Translations under genes and position numbers: made by a program | The notes under the pieces: generated by a model | Database searches by the model: none | Told to the model about the DNA's origin: nothing | Seen by the model: only the letters and a program-made list of their open reading frames with translations | In this document: piece by piece, positions 52,124-60,380 of the stretch | How positions within the stretch are numbered: the stretch's first letter is position 1 | Layout of the letters: each line of letters starts with the position of its first letter | Source: Alcaligenaceae bacterium | Lineage (GTDB): Bacteria; Pseudomonadota; Gammaproteobacteria; Burkholderiales; Burkholderiaceae_B | Assembly (NCBI GenBank): GCA_947380655.1 | Contig: CANCRX010000009.1 | Span: 1-64,000 of the forward strand | Direction of reading: 5' to 3' | DNA length: 64,000 nucleotides

Positions 52124-52981
52124 ATGGTACTTCTACAAGTCATTGTTGCGGGCCTGTTGATCGGGGCCGTCTACGCATTGTTCTCCTCAGGACTGACCTT
52201 GGTCTGGGGCATGATGAACGTGATCAATTTCGCCCATGGCGAATTTGTGATGCTCGGTATGTACGTCAGCTTCTGGACTTTTACCTTGCTGCATTTCGGT
52301 GTCGCGAGTTTCAGTGTCGCAGCCGCCGTTATGCTGTTTATCCTGGGCATTCTGGTTTACCTGTGCTTAATCAAACATGTCATGCGTGGGCCAATGCTCG
52401 CGCAGATCCTGTCGACGTTTGGGCTACTGCTGGTATTGCGCTATTCAGCGTTTTGGGCCTTTGGTTCGAGTTTTGTCGGCCTGCCTGAAAACATTTTGGG
52501 ACCTAGTCTGAATGTGGGTGGTATTTTGCTCAGCGCACCCAAAGTCGTTGCAGGACTTGCTGCGCTTGCGATCACGATCGGCATGCATTTGCTGTTAACA
52601 CGCACAATGCTCGGCAGTCAGATTCTGGCTGTAGCGGAAAATCGAAACGCTGCCATGTTGATGGGGATTAAACCTGATCGTATGCAAGCAATTGCCTGGG
52701 GCTTATCGGGCGCGAGTGCCGGGGTCGCGGGTGCCTTGATTGCAACCTTCTTTCCAATCTCCGCCACGGTGGGTGAGTCATTGGGGCTGATCGCATTTGT
52801 AGTGGTGACTTTTGGTGGCTTTGGTAGCGTACCGGGTGCGATGTTGGCTGGACTGATCATTGGCTTGATTGAGTCTTTGTCTGCCTTTTATTTCGGACCG
52901 GTCTATCAGGATGTATTTGTATACGCCTTGTTTGTACTGGTCCTGTGGATTCGTCCTCGTGGACTGATGGGGAAAGCCTGA
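52124..52981 (+). CDS. livH: Liv ABC transporter permease LivH
   Basis: Inner-membrane permease of 285 residues with about eight membrane segments. Family marks: GLLIGAVYALFSSGLTLVWGMMNVINFAHGEFVMLGMY at the N-terminus and the GAMLAGLIIGLIESL loop before the last segments. Forms the channel with LivM. The stop overlaps the livM start (TGATG). Confidence 0.95.
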   Translation: MVLLQVIVAGLLIGAVYALFSSGLTLVWGMMNVINFAHGEFVMLGMYVSFWTFTLLHFGVASFSVAAAVMLFILGILVYLCLIKHVMRGPMLAQILSTFGLLLVLRYSAFWAFGSSFVGLPENILGPSLNVGGILLSAPKVVAGLAALAITIGMHLLLTRTMLGSQILAVAENRNAAMLMGIKPDRMQAIAWGLSGASAGVAGALIATFFPISATVGESLGLIAFVVVTFGGFGSVPGAMLAGLIIGLIESLSAFYFGPVYQDVFVYALFVLVLWIRPRGLMGKA

Positions 52982-53991
52982 TGAAACGCACTGGATGGAT
53001 TGTGCTCGCGCTAGTGTTGGTGCTGTTTCCGCTCAGCTTCGATGATCCTTATTATGAGCAATTAGGATCGCTGGTGTTACTGGCGGCAATCTCCGCTTCG
53101 GCCTGGAATCTGATTGGCGGCTATGCCGGTCAGGTCTCGGTCGGTAACGCCATCTTTTTTGGTGCCGGCGCCTATATGCCCTTATTGTTTTACAAACTGT
53201 GGATGGTCAGTCCATTGTTTGGATTTCCCGCAGGGATCGCAGTCAGTATTGTGATTGCGGTGATTATCGGCATCCCGACCTTCAGGTTAAGCGGACATTA
53301 CTTCAGTATGGCGACAATCGCGGTGGCGGAATTAATTCGCATTGTCGTGAGTAACTGGGATTTTCTGGGTGCTTCGATCGGCTTGACAGGACCTGCGGTG
53401 GCGCGTGACTGGTCCGATCTCATTTTCCGCAGCTCAACACCTTATTACTATATGTTCCTGGCCGTACTGGTGTTACTGCTATTTATCACCTACAGGATTG
53501 AACGCAGTCGCTTTGGCTATTATTTGCGGGCGATTCGCTCAGGCGAACGCGCCGCGCGTAGTCTCGGTGTGCCCGTGAGTCGCTGCAAGCTCTACATCTT
53601 TATGTTGAGTGCGACCTTTACCTCGCTGGCGGGATCCTTGTATGTCGCCAAGTTCGGATTTGTTGATCCTGCGAGCGGTTTTGGCACGCTGATCTCGGTC
53701 AATATGGTGATCATCGCAGCCTTCGGTGGTGCGGGCAGATTGCTTGGACCCTTGCTGGGTGCGGTCATCCTCATCCCCTTGCAGTCGGAAGCCAACTCCT
53801 TCTTCGGTGGTGGTGGTACGGGTCTGACCTACATTATTTATGGCGCAATCATTATGCTGATTGCTCGCTACGAACCGGGTGGTCTGCTTGAGATGTGGGA
53901 TCGTTTTCGTGAGCGTAGAGCTTCGCGACGCAACAAGGCTCTGGAGCAGGCGCAGGCTGCATCCACCGCACAGAATTCTTCGGCAGGCTAA
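52981..53991 (+). CDS. livM: Liv ABC transporter permease LivM
   Basis: Second permease, 336 residues with about nine to ten membrane segments. Family marks: SASAWNLIGGYAGQVSVGNAIFFGAGAY, SGHYFSMATIAVAEL and the EAA-like AIRSGERAARSLGVPVSRCKLYIFMLSA loop that contacts the ATPases. The C-terminal tail is a charged, Ala/Gln-rich segment. Start ATG 52981, coupled to livH; a longer in-frame frame upstream lies inside livH. Confidence 0.95.
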   Translation: MKRTGWIVLALVLVLFPLSFDDPYYEQLGSLVLLAAISASAWNLIGGYAGQVSVGNAIFFGAGAYMPLLFYKLWMVSPLFGFPAGIAVSIVIAVIIGIPTFRLSGHYFSMATIAVAELIRIVVSNWDFLGASIGLTGPAVARDWSDLIFRSSTPYYYMFLAVLVLLLFITYRIERSRFGYYLRAIRSGERAARSLGVPVSRCKLYIFMLSATFTSLAGSLYVAKFGFVDPASGFGTLISVNMVIIAAFGGAGRLLGPLLGAVILIPLQSEANSFFGGGGTGLTYIIYGAIIMLIARYEPGGLLEMWDRFRERRASRRNKALEQAQAASTAQNSSAG

Positions 53992-53993
53992 CT

Positions 53994-54731
53994 ATGTTGC
54001 TTAAAGCAGAAAATGTTTCGATGCAGTTTGGTGGTTTTCGCGCTGTCTCCGGTGCGTCGCTTGAGATTAATCAGGGTGAAATCATCGGTTTGATCGGACC
54101 CAATGGTGCTGGAAAATCTACCTTCTTTAATTGTCTCGTAGGTGATCTGCGTCCGACCGAAGGTCGTGTCTGGTTTGATGGCCATGACGTCACGCAGGCC
54201 TCGCCAGAAGAACACGCCAAGCTTGGGATCGGGCGAACTTTTCAATTGCCAGCTACGTTTGAAGATCTGTCCATTCTTGATAATGTGATGGTGGGGGCAT
54301 TCTTGCGTCACCCGCGCGTCAGCGATGCGCTGGAGGCTGCGCATCGCGTGCTTGAATTGACAGGCTTGTCAGAGATTGCACAACAAAAAGCTAAAACACT
54401 TGGGACACCTGGTCGAAAGCGTCTCGAGATCGCTCGTGTGCTGGCGACTGAGCCAAAACTGATGTTGCTCGATGAAGCGCTTGCAGGCCTGACTCCGGTT
54501 GAAGTGCGTCGAGCCATTGAGCTCGTCAGAAAAATTCATCAATCAGGTGTCACGCTGGTGATTGTTGAACACATTATGGAAGTTATTTTGACCTTGACCG
54601 ATCGCGTGCTTGTGTTTAACCAAGGCAAAGTGATTGCGAGTGGCAAACCCTCTGATGTGGTGAATGATCCCGCTGTGGTTGAGGCCTACCTTGGCCGCTC
54701 CCTATCCCGTCAGAAAGGTCTTGCCGCATGA
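53994..54731 (+). CDS. livG: Liv ABC transporter ATP-binding protein LivG
   Basis: ATPase of 245 residues. Walker A GPNGAGKST, Q-loop GRTFQLP, Walker B LMLLDEALAGL and switch His in VEHIMEVI. The signature motif is the divergent LGTPGRKRLEIAR form found in some LivG proteins, not LSGGQ. Overlaps livF by 4 bases. Confidence 0.95.
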   Translation: MLLKAENVSMQFGGFRAVSGASLEINQGEIIGLIGPNGAGKSTFFNCLVGDLRPTEGRVWFDGHDVTQASPEEHAKLGIGRTFQLPATFEDLSILDNVMVGAFLRHPRVSDALEAAHRVLELTGLSEIAQQKAKTLGTPGRKRLEIARVLATEPKLMLLDEALAGLTPVEVRRAIELVRKIHQSGVTLVIVEHIMEVILTLTDRVLVFNQGKVIASGKPSDVVNDPAVVEAYLGRSLSRQKGLAA

Positions 54732-55468
54732 GTGCCATGTCCAATCATTTGAAAGTCGAACATCTCGAGGTGCGGTATGGAGATCTGGTCGGCATTGCAG
54801 ACGTTTCGATTGAAGTCAAAATGGGTTCAATCGTTGCGCTGTTAGGCTCCAATGGCGCTGGAAAAACCACGACCTTGAATGCGGTAGCCGGACTGGTGCA
54901 ATCCAGTCAGGGCTCGATTCAATGGCAAGCAGAAAATATCGCTTCGCAACCCGCCTATGCCATTGTGCGCAAGGGTATCGCACTGGCTCCAGAGGGTTGG
55001 CATTTGTTTACTCAACAAACCGTTGAGCAAAATCTGATGCTCGGTACTACATCGCTAGCCGATAAAAAACGCATTCCTGAGTTGATGGAGCAAGTATTCA
55101 GTTATTTCCCACGACTCAAAGAGCGGCGCCGTCAGCGCGCAGGAACGTTATCAGGAGGAGAGCGGCAGATGTTAGCGGTGGGCCGCGCACTCATGAGCGC
55201 ACCTAAAATTCTGCTGCTTGATGAACCTAGTCTGGGCCTCGCACCTGCAATCGTTGAAACCATGTATGAGACGCTTAGTGCGCTGCACAAGGCGGGGCTG
55301 ACGCTCCTGATTGCCGAGCAATCGGTTCAACTGGCTTTAGAAGTCGCTGATTACGCTTACGTTTTGCAAACAGGTAAAACCGTCTTGGAAGGTACCGCCG
55401 AGGCGCTGTCCAGGGATGAGCAGGTGCGTCAGATCTACCTGGGTATCACCGACGCAACGACAGCCTGA
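54728..55468 (+). CDS. livF: Liv ABC transporter ATP-binding protein LivF
   Basis: Second ATPase, 246 residues. Walker A GSNGAGKTT, signature LSGGERQML, Walker B ILLLDEPSLGL. Pairs with LivG. The last gene of the transporter operon, 4 bases from the end of the convergent Asp/Glu-racemase-fold gene. Confidence 0.95.
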   Translation: MSAMSNHLKVEHLEVRYGDLVGIADVSIEVKMGSIVALLGSNGAGKTTTLNAVAGLVQSSQGSIQWQAENIASQPAYAIVRKGIALAPEGWHLFTQQTVEQNLMLGTTSLADKKRIPELMEQVFSYFPRLKERRRQRAGTLSGGERQMLAVGRALMSAPKILLLDEPSLGLAPAIVETMYETLSALHKAGLTLLIAEQSVQLALEVADYAYVLQTGKTVLEGTAEALSRDEQVRQIYLGITDATTA

Positions 55469-55472
55469 CGCT

Positions 55473-56270
55473 TCAGATTGCTTGACCTGACATTGCTGCA
55501 GCGGGAAATCTGTCAGCGAAAATAGTTCTCCAGGACGCGTTGGTTTGCATCAGCGCATGGAGCGATGGCGCGTCGAAAAACTGACCTGACTCCATTTGAT
55601 TGAGTTGCCAGGTCATGCAGAAATTCGAGGAGATAGCAGGCACGCCCAGATCTGCGAGTGCCATGATCGGTCCGAGCGTTGGCATGCCTGCGCCAGCCAG
55701 CAAAATGACATCAGGCTTGAGAGGAATCAGGCGTTTGGCCGCTTCGAGAACTGACTCGTTACGCAGCGTGTAAATATTATGAAAGCCACCGACCGGGGTG
55801 GGAGACTCGATCCCGACGATTTCCACTCCTGCACGCTTCCAGTAGGCCGCACTCATCGCTGTGAGCCATTGTGGATAGGGGCTGACCAAGCCAATGCGCT
55901 GCGCGCCGAGCGTGGCAAAAGACCGGCGGATGGATTGTCCGGCCGATACGATGGGATAACCGTATTTTTTGCCAAGCTGATCGAAATAAGCATCCTCCTG
56001 CTCGGGCGACCAGTGGTAGGTCGAGCCGGTAATCAGAAAGCCCAGACCCGAGAGGGGTGCATTGGCAAAGGTATCTATAAAACCTTCGATGCCGTTCAGA
56101 AAGTCCACGAGGCGATCACGTAGCTCAGGCTGTGGACTCGTGAGTCGACCTGTCAGCAGCGCGATGTCGCGGCCAAGCATCGCCTGAACCTCTGGCTCGG
56201 CTGTTGTGTTGGCTTGTGGCACAAGCAAGCCCAACGTTCCGTGTGCACCGTATTCGACTTCATTATTCAT
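55473..56270 (-). CDS. Asp/Glu racemase superfamily protein, arylmalonate-decarboxylase-like, catalytic Cys absent
   Basis: A 265-residue protein with the fold of maleate isomerase and arylmalonate decarboxylase: LVPQANTTAEPEV at the N-terminus, ITGSTYHWSPEQED in the first active-site loop, RIGLVSPYPQWLT, LLAGAGMPTLGPI and GVPAISSNF in the second half. In the family one or two Cys in the loops do the chemistry. Here the first loop has Gly (as in arylmalonate decarboxylase) and the second, where decarboxylase has its Cys (LLSCGG), also has Gly. The only nearby Cys is in SNFCMTW. Start at ATG 56270 or 56279. Divergent from a Bug gene by 23 bases. Confidence 0.8.
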   Translation of the reverse strand: MNNEVEYGAHGTLGLLVPQANTTAEPEVQAMLGRDIALLTGRLTSPQPELRDRLVDFLNGIEGFIDTFANAPLSGLGFLITGSTYHWSPEQEDAYFDQLGKKYGYPIVSAGQSIRRSFATLGAQRIGLVSPYPQWLTAMSAAYWKRAGVEIVGIESPTPVGGFHNIYTLRNESVLEAAKRLIPLKPDVILLAGAGMPTLGPIMALADLGVPAISSNFCMTWQLNQMESGQFFDAPSLHALMQTNASWRTIFADRFPAAAMSGQAI

Positions 56271-56293
56271 AGTTACCATGCTAGCATTTTGAT

Positions 56294-57277
56294 ATGAAAA
56301 AAACTCTAAAAACAATACAGACAATTCTTGTTGGTGCAAGCCTTGCAGCCAGCGCGGTGATTTCCTCTGCGCACGCTCAGACCTGGCCAGAAAAACCCAT
56401 TCGCTTGATTAATCCGTTCGCACCGGGCGGGTTTGGCGATACCGTTGCAAGGCCCTTGCTCGATCGTCTTTCACAAAGTCTTGGACAACCCATCATTGTT
56501 GAGAGTCACGGTGGCGCGAACGGTACGCTTGCGTCTAATGTTGTGGCTAAATCACCGGCAGATGGCTACACCTTGTTGCTGGCTAATCTTGGACCGATTG
56601 CGATCAGCCCTGCTTTGCAGCCCGCCACGACACTGGATCCTCTGAAAAATTTTGTCCCTATTACGCAATTGGTTTCGGGACCCTTAATCTTGCTGGTGCA
56701 TCCCGATGTGCCCGCTAACAATTTAAACGAGTTACTCGAACTCGCGCGTAAACAGCCGGGTAAGCTGTCCTATGGTTCGGTGGGGGCGGGGAGCACAACA
56801 CATCTGGCGGGTGAGTTGCTCAGTCAGCGTGCAGGGATTGACTGGTTGCATGTCCCCTACAAAGGCGCCGCGCCAGTCATTACTAATTTACTGGGCAAAC
56901 AGATCGATGCAGGGATTGTCAATATTTCCCTGGCGAAATCCTATGTCGAGTCGGGTCGTTTGAAACCGATCGCGGTGACCACCCTGAAGCGTTCTGCAGT
57001 GATGCCTGAGGTGCCTGCTATCGCCGAGTTGATTCCTGGATTTGAGGTCAATCCCTGGTGGGGATTGATGGCACCGATTGGCACCCCCCCGGCAGTGATT
57101 GCGCGGATTCAGAATGAAACAATGCGCATCATCCAGTTGCCAGAAGTGGCCGAACGTTTTCGTCAGTCCGGCCTTGAACCTGAGGGGACCACCGCACAGG
57201 CTTTCGATGCACGCATTCGGGGTGATTTGAAGCAGTGGCAAGAGCTTGCCAAGACAAACAAAATCATCATGGATTGA
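56294..57277 (+). CDS. Bug/TctC-family periplasmic substrate-binding protein
   Basis: 327 residues with a signal peptide ending SSAHAQ. Motifs: EKPIRLINPFAPGGFGDTVAR, IIVESHGGANG, ADGYTLLLAN, HVPYKGAAPVITNLLG and PAIAELIPGFE. The usual VEN is VES here. Divergent from the racemase-fold gene by 23 bases, which suggests joint control. Ligand unknown, perhaps a dicarboxylate. Confidence 0.91.
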   Translation: MKKTLKTIQTILVGASLAASAVISSAHAQTWPEKPIRLINPFAPGGFGDTVARPLLDRLSQSLGQPIIVESHGGANGTLASNVVAKSPADGYTLLLANLGPIAISPALQPATTLDPLKNFVPITQLVSGPLILLVHPDVPANNLNELLELARKQPGKLSYGSVGAGSTTHLAGELLSQRAGIDWLHVPYKGAAPVITNLLGKQIDAGIVNISLAKSYVESGRLKPIAVTTLKRSAVMPEVPAIAELIPGFEVNPWWGLMAPIGTPPAVIARIQNETMRIIQLPEVAERFRQSGLEPEGTTAQAFDARIRGDLKQWQELAKTNKIIMD

Positions 57278-57308
57278 ATGTGGTCAGTGCGCGAAAGCCT
57301 GTTGGTTG

Positions 57309-58190
57309 CTATTTGATTCCGGTGATTGATGCGGCCATTGCACGTGGATCGCGCATCGGCCAGCGACCACTGCTGGCGTGCGTGATAAAGCTCTGCACAA
57401 TACGGTTAAATTCGCCAGCGGCTTCCAGATTCATGGTGTGTCCGCAATTCGGGATAATGGCCAGTGCGGCACTCGGGATTGTTTCCTTGAGCATCAGCCC
57501 AGGTTTCAGGCAAGGCCAGTCCTCATCACCGTTCAGGATTAACGTCGGCACGGTTAACTTGGATAATTGTTCCGTCAGGTTATAGAGCGAAGGGCGCTCA
57601 CGCTGCACACCAAGCTGTGTATTCGCTGACCCAAGCGCTGAGTGCTGCGCAAAATCTTTTTTGAATTCCGCAAAGCCTTTTGGATCTGAGCGCTCAAAGG
57701 GAATGCGGGTCGGGCCATGCGCATAGGTATCGACAAAAGCTTGCATGCCTTTTGTGAGGAGCAAGTTGGCACTGAACTCTGCTTCTTCGCGAAATTTGTC
57801 ACGCTGATTGAGTTCTGCACCGTAGCCGCAGCCCGCCACACAAAGTGATAGGGCGCGCTCAGGGTGTTGCAAGCCAAAATGCAAGGTTGCAAAACCGCCC
57901 ATCGACAAACCCACAATATGGGCGCGTTCGATTTTTAAGTGATCCATCACGGTAATGATATCGGCGACCGCACGATTTTGTGAGTAGGAACTCGACTCGG
58001 GCGGCACGCTTGAGGGCGGATAGCCGCGCGCATTAAAGGTAATGACCTGGTGCTGGCGCGAAAAATGACGGACCTGAGGCTCCCAGCTATTCATGGTGGC
58101 AGCAAACTCGTGCACGAAAACGATCGGTACACCCGAACCGGTGACCTCATAACTCAGTTCAACACCATCATTGGTCGTTGCGAAGGGCAT
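57309..58190 (-). CDS. Alpha/beta hydrolase, enol-lactonase-like
   Basis: 293 residues of the alpha/beta-hydrolase fold. The nucleophile elbow is GLSMGG with Ser, the acid Asp is probably in LNGDEDWP and the His is in NCGHTMNLEAAGEFN. The oxyanion region is FVHEFAATMNSW. It resembles PcaD-type enol lactonases and many uncharacterised esterases. The start is ATG 58190 with AGGAAA before it, 1 base after the stop of the crotonase gene, so both are in one operon. Confidence 0.88.
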   Translation of the reverse strand: MPFATTNDGVELSYEVTGSGVPIVFVHEFAATMNSWEPQVRHFSRQHQVITFNARGYPPSSVPPESSSYSQNRAVADIITVMDHLKIERAHIVGLSMGGFATLHFGLQHPERALSLCVAGCGYGAELNQRDKFREEAEFSANLLLTKGMQAFVDTYAHGPTRIPFERSDPKGFAEFKKDFAQHSALGSANTQLGVQRERPSLYNLTEQLSKLTVPTLILNGDEDWPCLKPGLMLKETIPSAALAIIPNCGHTMNLEAAGEFNRIVQSFITHASSGRWPMRDPRAMAASITGIK

Positions 58191-58191
58191 A

Positions 58192-58956
58192 TTATTTCCT
58201 GAAAAAATTTGCAAAGGCGGTTTGTGCTTCGTCAGATTTAAGTCGCATGGTAAATAGACCAAGCTCATAGTCAAAGGCTTCGTGAATAGCCGGTCGCTGG
58301 CTATGTTTCAACATGCGTTTGGATAACTGTAATGCCTCAGGCGGGAGCGCAGCAAGCTCGCCAGCAATTTTTTTTGCCAGCGTGAGTGCTTCACCTGGAG
58401 AGGTTGTCTGAGTAATGAAACCCGCCTCAGCGGCCTCGATTCCAGTAAAGGCGCGTCCGTGCAATAACCACTGTGAGGCGCGTCTGGGGCCAACGATTTG
58501 CGACAGGAGCAAGCTTGAGGCCCCCTCAGGACATAAGCCCAGCGGCACAAAAGGTATTCTGAAATTTGCATTGTCTGCAGCATAGACAAAGTCGCAATGC
58601 TGCAGCATGGTGACGCCAATCCCAATCGCGCTGCCTTCAACGGCGGCAATGATTGGCAGATCGCAATCCACGAGCGCTCTGAGAAACTTCAGCCCCGCGC
58701 TATCGCCCGGCTCTCTGGGGGTTTGGAAATCTTTCAGATCATTGCCTGCGGTGAAGTAATTATTTGCACCCGTCAGGATGATTGCACGGACCTCCGTGTC
58801 ATCGCGCGCGCCACTGACATGACTGGCGAGCAGCAGGTAAGTGGCGACATCAAGCGCATTACGACGCTCGGGTCGATTAATCGTCAGGGTAAGTACGCCA
58901 TTATTTTTATCGACGAGAACAGTTTCGTTCACTATCCGCTTCCTTGAATTGGGCAT
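58192..58956 (-). CDS. Crotonase-family enoyl-CoA isomerase-like protein
   Basis: 254 residues of the crotonase fold. The oxyanion segments are YFTAGNDLKDF and EGSAIGIGVTML. The two hydratase glutamates are absent (Thr and Phe at those positions), but LGLCPEGASSLLL carries the Glu of the enoyl-CoA isomerase type (PEG-SS), as in ECI2 enzymes. So it is more likely a delta3-delta2-enoyl-CoA isomerase than a hydratase. First gene of a two-gene operon with the alpha/beta hydrolase. Start ATG 58956. Confidence 0.87.
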   Translation of the reverse strand: MPNSRKRIVNETVLVDKNNGVLTLTINRPERRNALDVATYLLLASHVSGARDDTEVRAIILTGANNYFTAGNDLKDFQTPREPGDSAGLKFLRALVDCDLPIIAAVEGSAIGIGVTMLQHCDFVYAADNANFRIPFVPLGLCPEGASSLLLSQIVGPRRASQWLLHGRAFTGIEAAEAGFITQTTSPGEALTLAKKIAGELAALPPEALQLSKRMLKHSQRPAIHEAFDYELGLFTMRLKSDEAQTAFANFFRK

Positions 58957-59033
58957 TGCATGTTGGTGTGGTGCAGAGGATATTACCTAAGAAATGAGTA
59001 AAAGATTCACCGATCAACAGGTAAAAAATGAAT

Positions 59034-59066
59034 AAAAAAAGACTTACCTTTTGGGTAAGTCTTTTT
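59034..59066. terminator. Bidirectional rho-independent terminator
   Basis: GACTTACC pairs with GGTAAGTC, with A-run on the left and T-run on the right. It separates the minus-strand Bax-inhibitor-type gene (it lies just after its stop) from the crotonase gene. Confidence 0.88.
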
Positions 59067-59095
59067 CGGGTTAATCAACAAGCAGTGACGATGCG

Positions 59096-59800
59096 TCAGT
59101 CCCTGTTACCACCACCGAAGATACCAAGGATAGCCAGCAAGTTTGAAAACACGTTGTAGACATCCAGATAAATGGCCAGTGTCGCAACAACATAGTTAGT
59201 CTCGCCGCCGTTCACCACACGTTGCAGGTCAATCAGCATGAAGGCCGAGAAAATCACAATCGCGACCACAGAAATGGTCAGCATCAGGGCTGGGAGCTTC
59301 AGGAAAATATTGGCCAGACTGGCAACCAATAAAATCACTACGCCGATAAACATGAATTTAGCCATGCCAGACAGGTCACGCTTGATCGTTGAGGCCAGTG
59401 TTGCCATCGTGCCAAAGACAATCGCCGTGCCACCAAAAGCAAACATCACCAGTTGTGTACCGTTGCTCATGCCTAATACAAAACCAAGCAAGCGCGAGAG
59501 CATCACGCCCATAAAGAACGTGAACAGCAGCAACAAGCCAACACCGAGTGAGCTGTCTTTATTCTTTTCGATCGCAAACATCAGGCCAAAAGCGCCGATC
59601 AGAAAGAAAATAGCTGTCATGCCTGGGCTGGTGGCCATGACTTGATTCAGACCGCTTGTCATGCCGACTGCTGCACCTAATACCGTCGGGATCAGGGAGA
59701 TCGCCAACAGCCAGTAGGTGTTGCGCAAGACCCGATTGCGCACGACCTCTTGGGCGGCGCCGTAAGGGCTGCGAGTAAGGGTGGGGCGAACATCGTTCAT
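59096..59800 (-). CDS. Bax inhibitor-1/YccA family membrane protein
   Basis: 234 residues with seven hydrophobic segments, as in YbhL/YccA. The family is a conserved membrane channel-like group; YccA of E. coli modulates the FtsH protease. The charged N-terminus (RSPYGAAQEVVRNRVLRNTYWLL) precedes the first segment, and the C-terminal part has LIDLQRVVNGGETNYVVATLAIYLDVYNVFSNLL, a family hallmark. Single gene, its own terminator, and a sigma-E-like promoter element upstream. Confidence 0.93.
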   Translation of the reverse strand: MNDVRPTLTRSPYGAAQEVVRNRVLRNTYWLLAISLIPTVLGAAVGMTSGLNQVMATSPGMTAIFFLIGAFGLMFAIEKNKDSSLGVGLLLLFTFFMGVMLSRLLGFVLGMSNGTQLVMFAFGGTAIVFGTMATLASTIKRDLSGMAKFMFIGVVILLVASLANIFLKLPALMLTISVVAIVIFSAFMLIDLQRVVNGGETNYVVATLAIYLDVYNVFSNLLAILGIFGGGNRD

Positions 59801-59857
59801 GGAAAAGCTCCTGTCAGATAAATTGTGAACTCAGGGAAAAACCGTTATCCCTCAGTC

Positions 59858-59885
59858 TATGACCGAAAGCATACCTGACAGTTCC
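59858..59885 (-). promoter_or_regulatory. Sigma-E-like promoter element upstream of the Bax-inhibitor family gene
   Basis: On the minus strand GGAACT (59885-59880), 16-base spacer, GTCATA (59863-59858). The -35 matches the GGAACTT consensus of E. coli sigma-E closely; the -10 matches GTCTAA at four of six positions. It sits about 58 bases before the gene. The window encodes a sigma-E, so the element could be used, but this is inference. Confidence 0.35.
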
Positions 59886-59939
59886 CTGAATGGCTAGATT
59901 GATTGAAAATAAATTGATAAAAATACGCATTCGAGGCGT

Positions 59940-60371
59940 TTAACCCAGACGGTGGGAGCGTAAATCGTGTCCGTCAGCCTGATAAGCACGCCAACGTGCG
60001 CGTGCGCTGGCTTTGTCCGACTCCTCGTCAGAGACGATTTCGAGGACACGGGTCAGGGGCCCGACGGTGGGCGGGCAGAGCTCATCGAGATTCATTAACC
60101 ATGCTTCGGCGGGTGCCTGAGCGAGGACTTGCTCAAGATTTTCCGAGGCAAGGATGATGGGGGTCTGCGCCGCCAGGGAGTCTGAGGCCATGACATGTGG
60201 CACAAACGCTGCTTCATCAACGGCCCAGAGCTGCGCATCAAACGCTTTGAGTCGCGCAGCATCCGAACAGAATACGACCATTTTTTGACCGGCCAGATAT
60301 TGCCGCAAAGCGGTCTGACATGCTTGCGACAATTTATCTGTGGCACCAAAAGCGAAATCTATGCGCGCCAT
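59940..60371 (-). CDS. holC: DNA polymerase III chi subunit
   Basis: Clamp-loader accessory subunit that links the holoenzyme to SSB. 143 residues, with IDFAFGATDKL at the start, the GQKMVVFCSD strand and the ALDAQLW-like helix (FDAQLWAVDEAAFVPH) of the chi family. It lies 9 bases after pepA, the usual order. Confidence 0.93.
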   Translation of the reverse strand: MARIDFAFGATDKLSQACQTALRQYLAGQKMVVFCSDAARLKAFDAQLWAVDEAAFVPHVMASDSLAAQTPIILASENLEQVLAQAPAEAWLMNLDELCPPTVGPLTRVLEIVSDEESDKASARARWRAYQADGHDLRSHRLG

Positions 60372-60380
60372 GTATTGGGT

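Noticed and set aside
53994..54731. LivG as a defective ATPase because it lacks LSGGQ
   Set aside because: The LGTPGRKRLEIAR form resembles signatures of other LivG proteins, and Walker A, Walker B and the switch His are intact.
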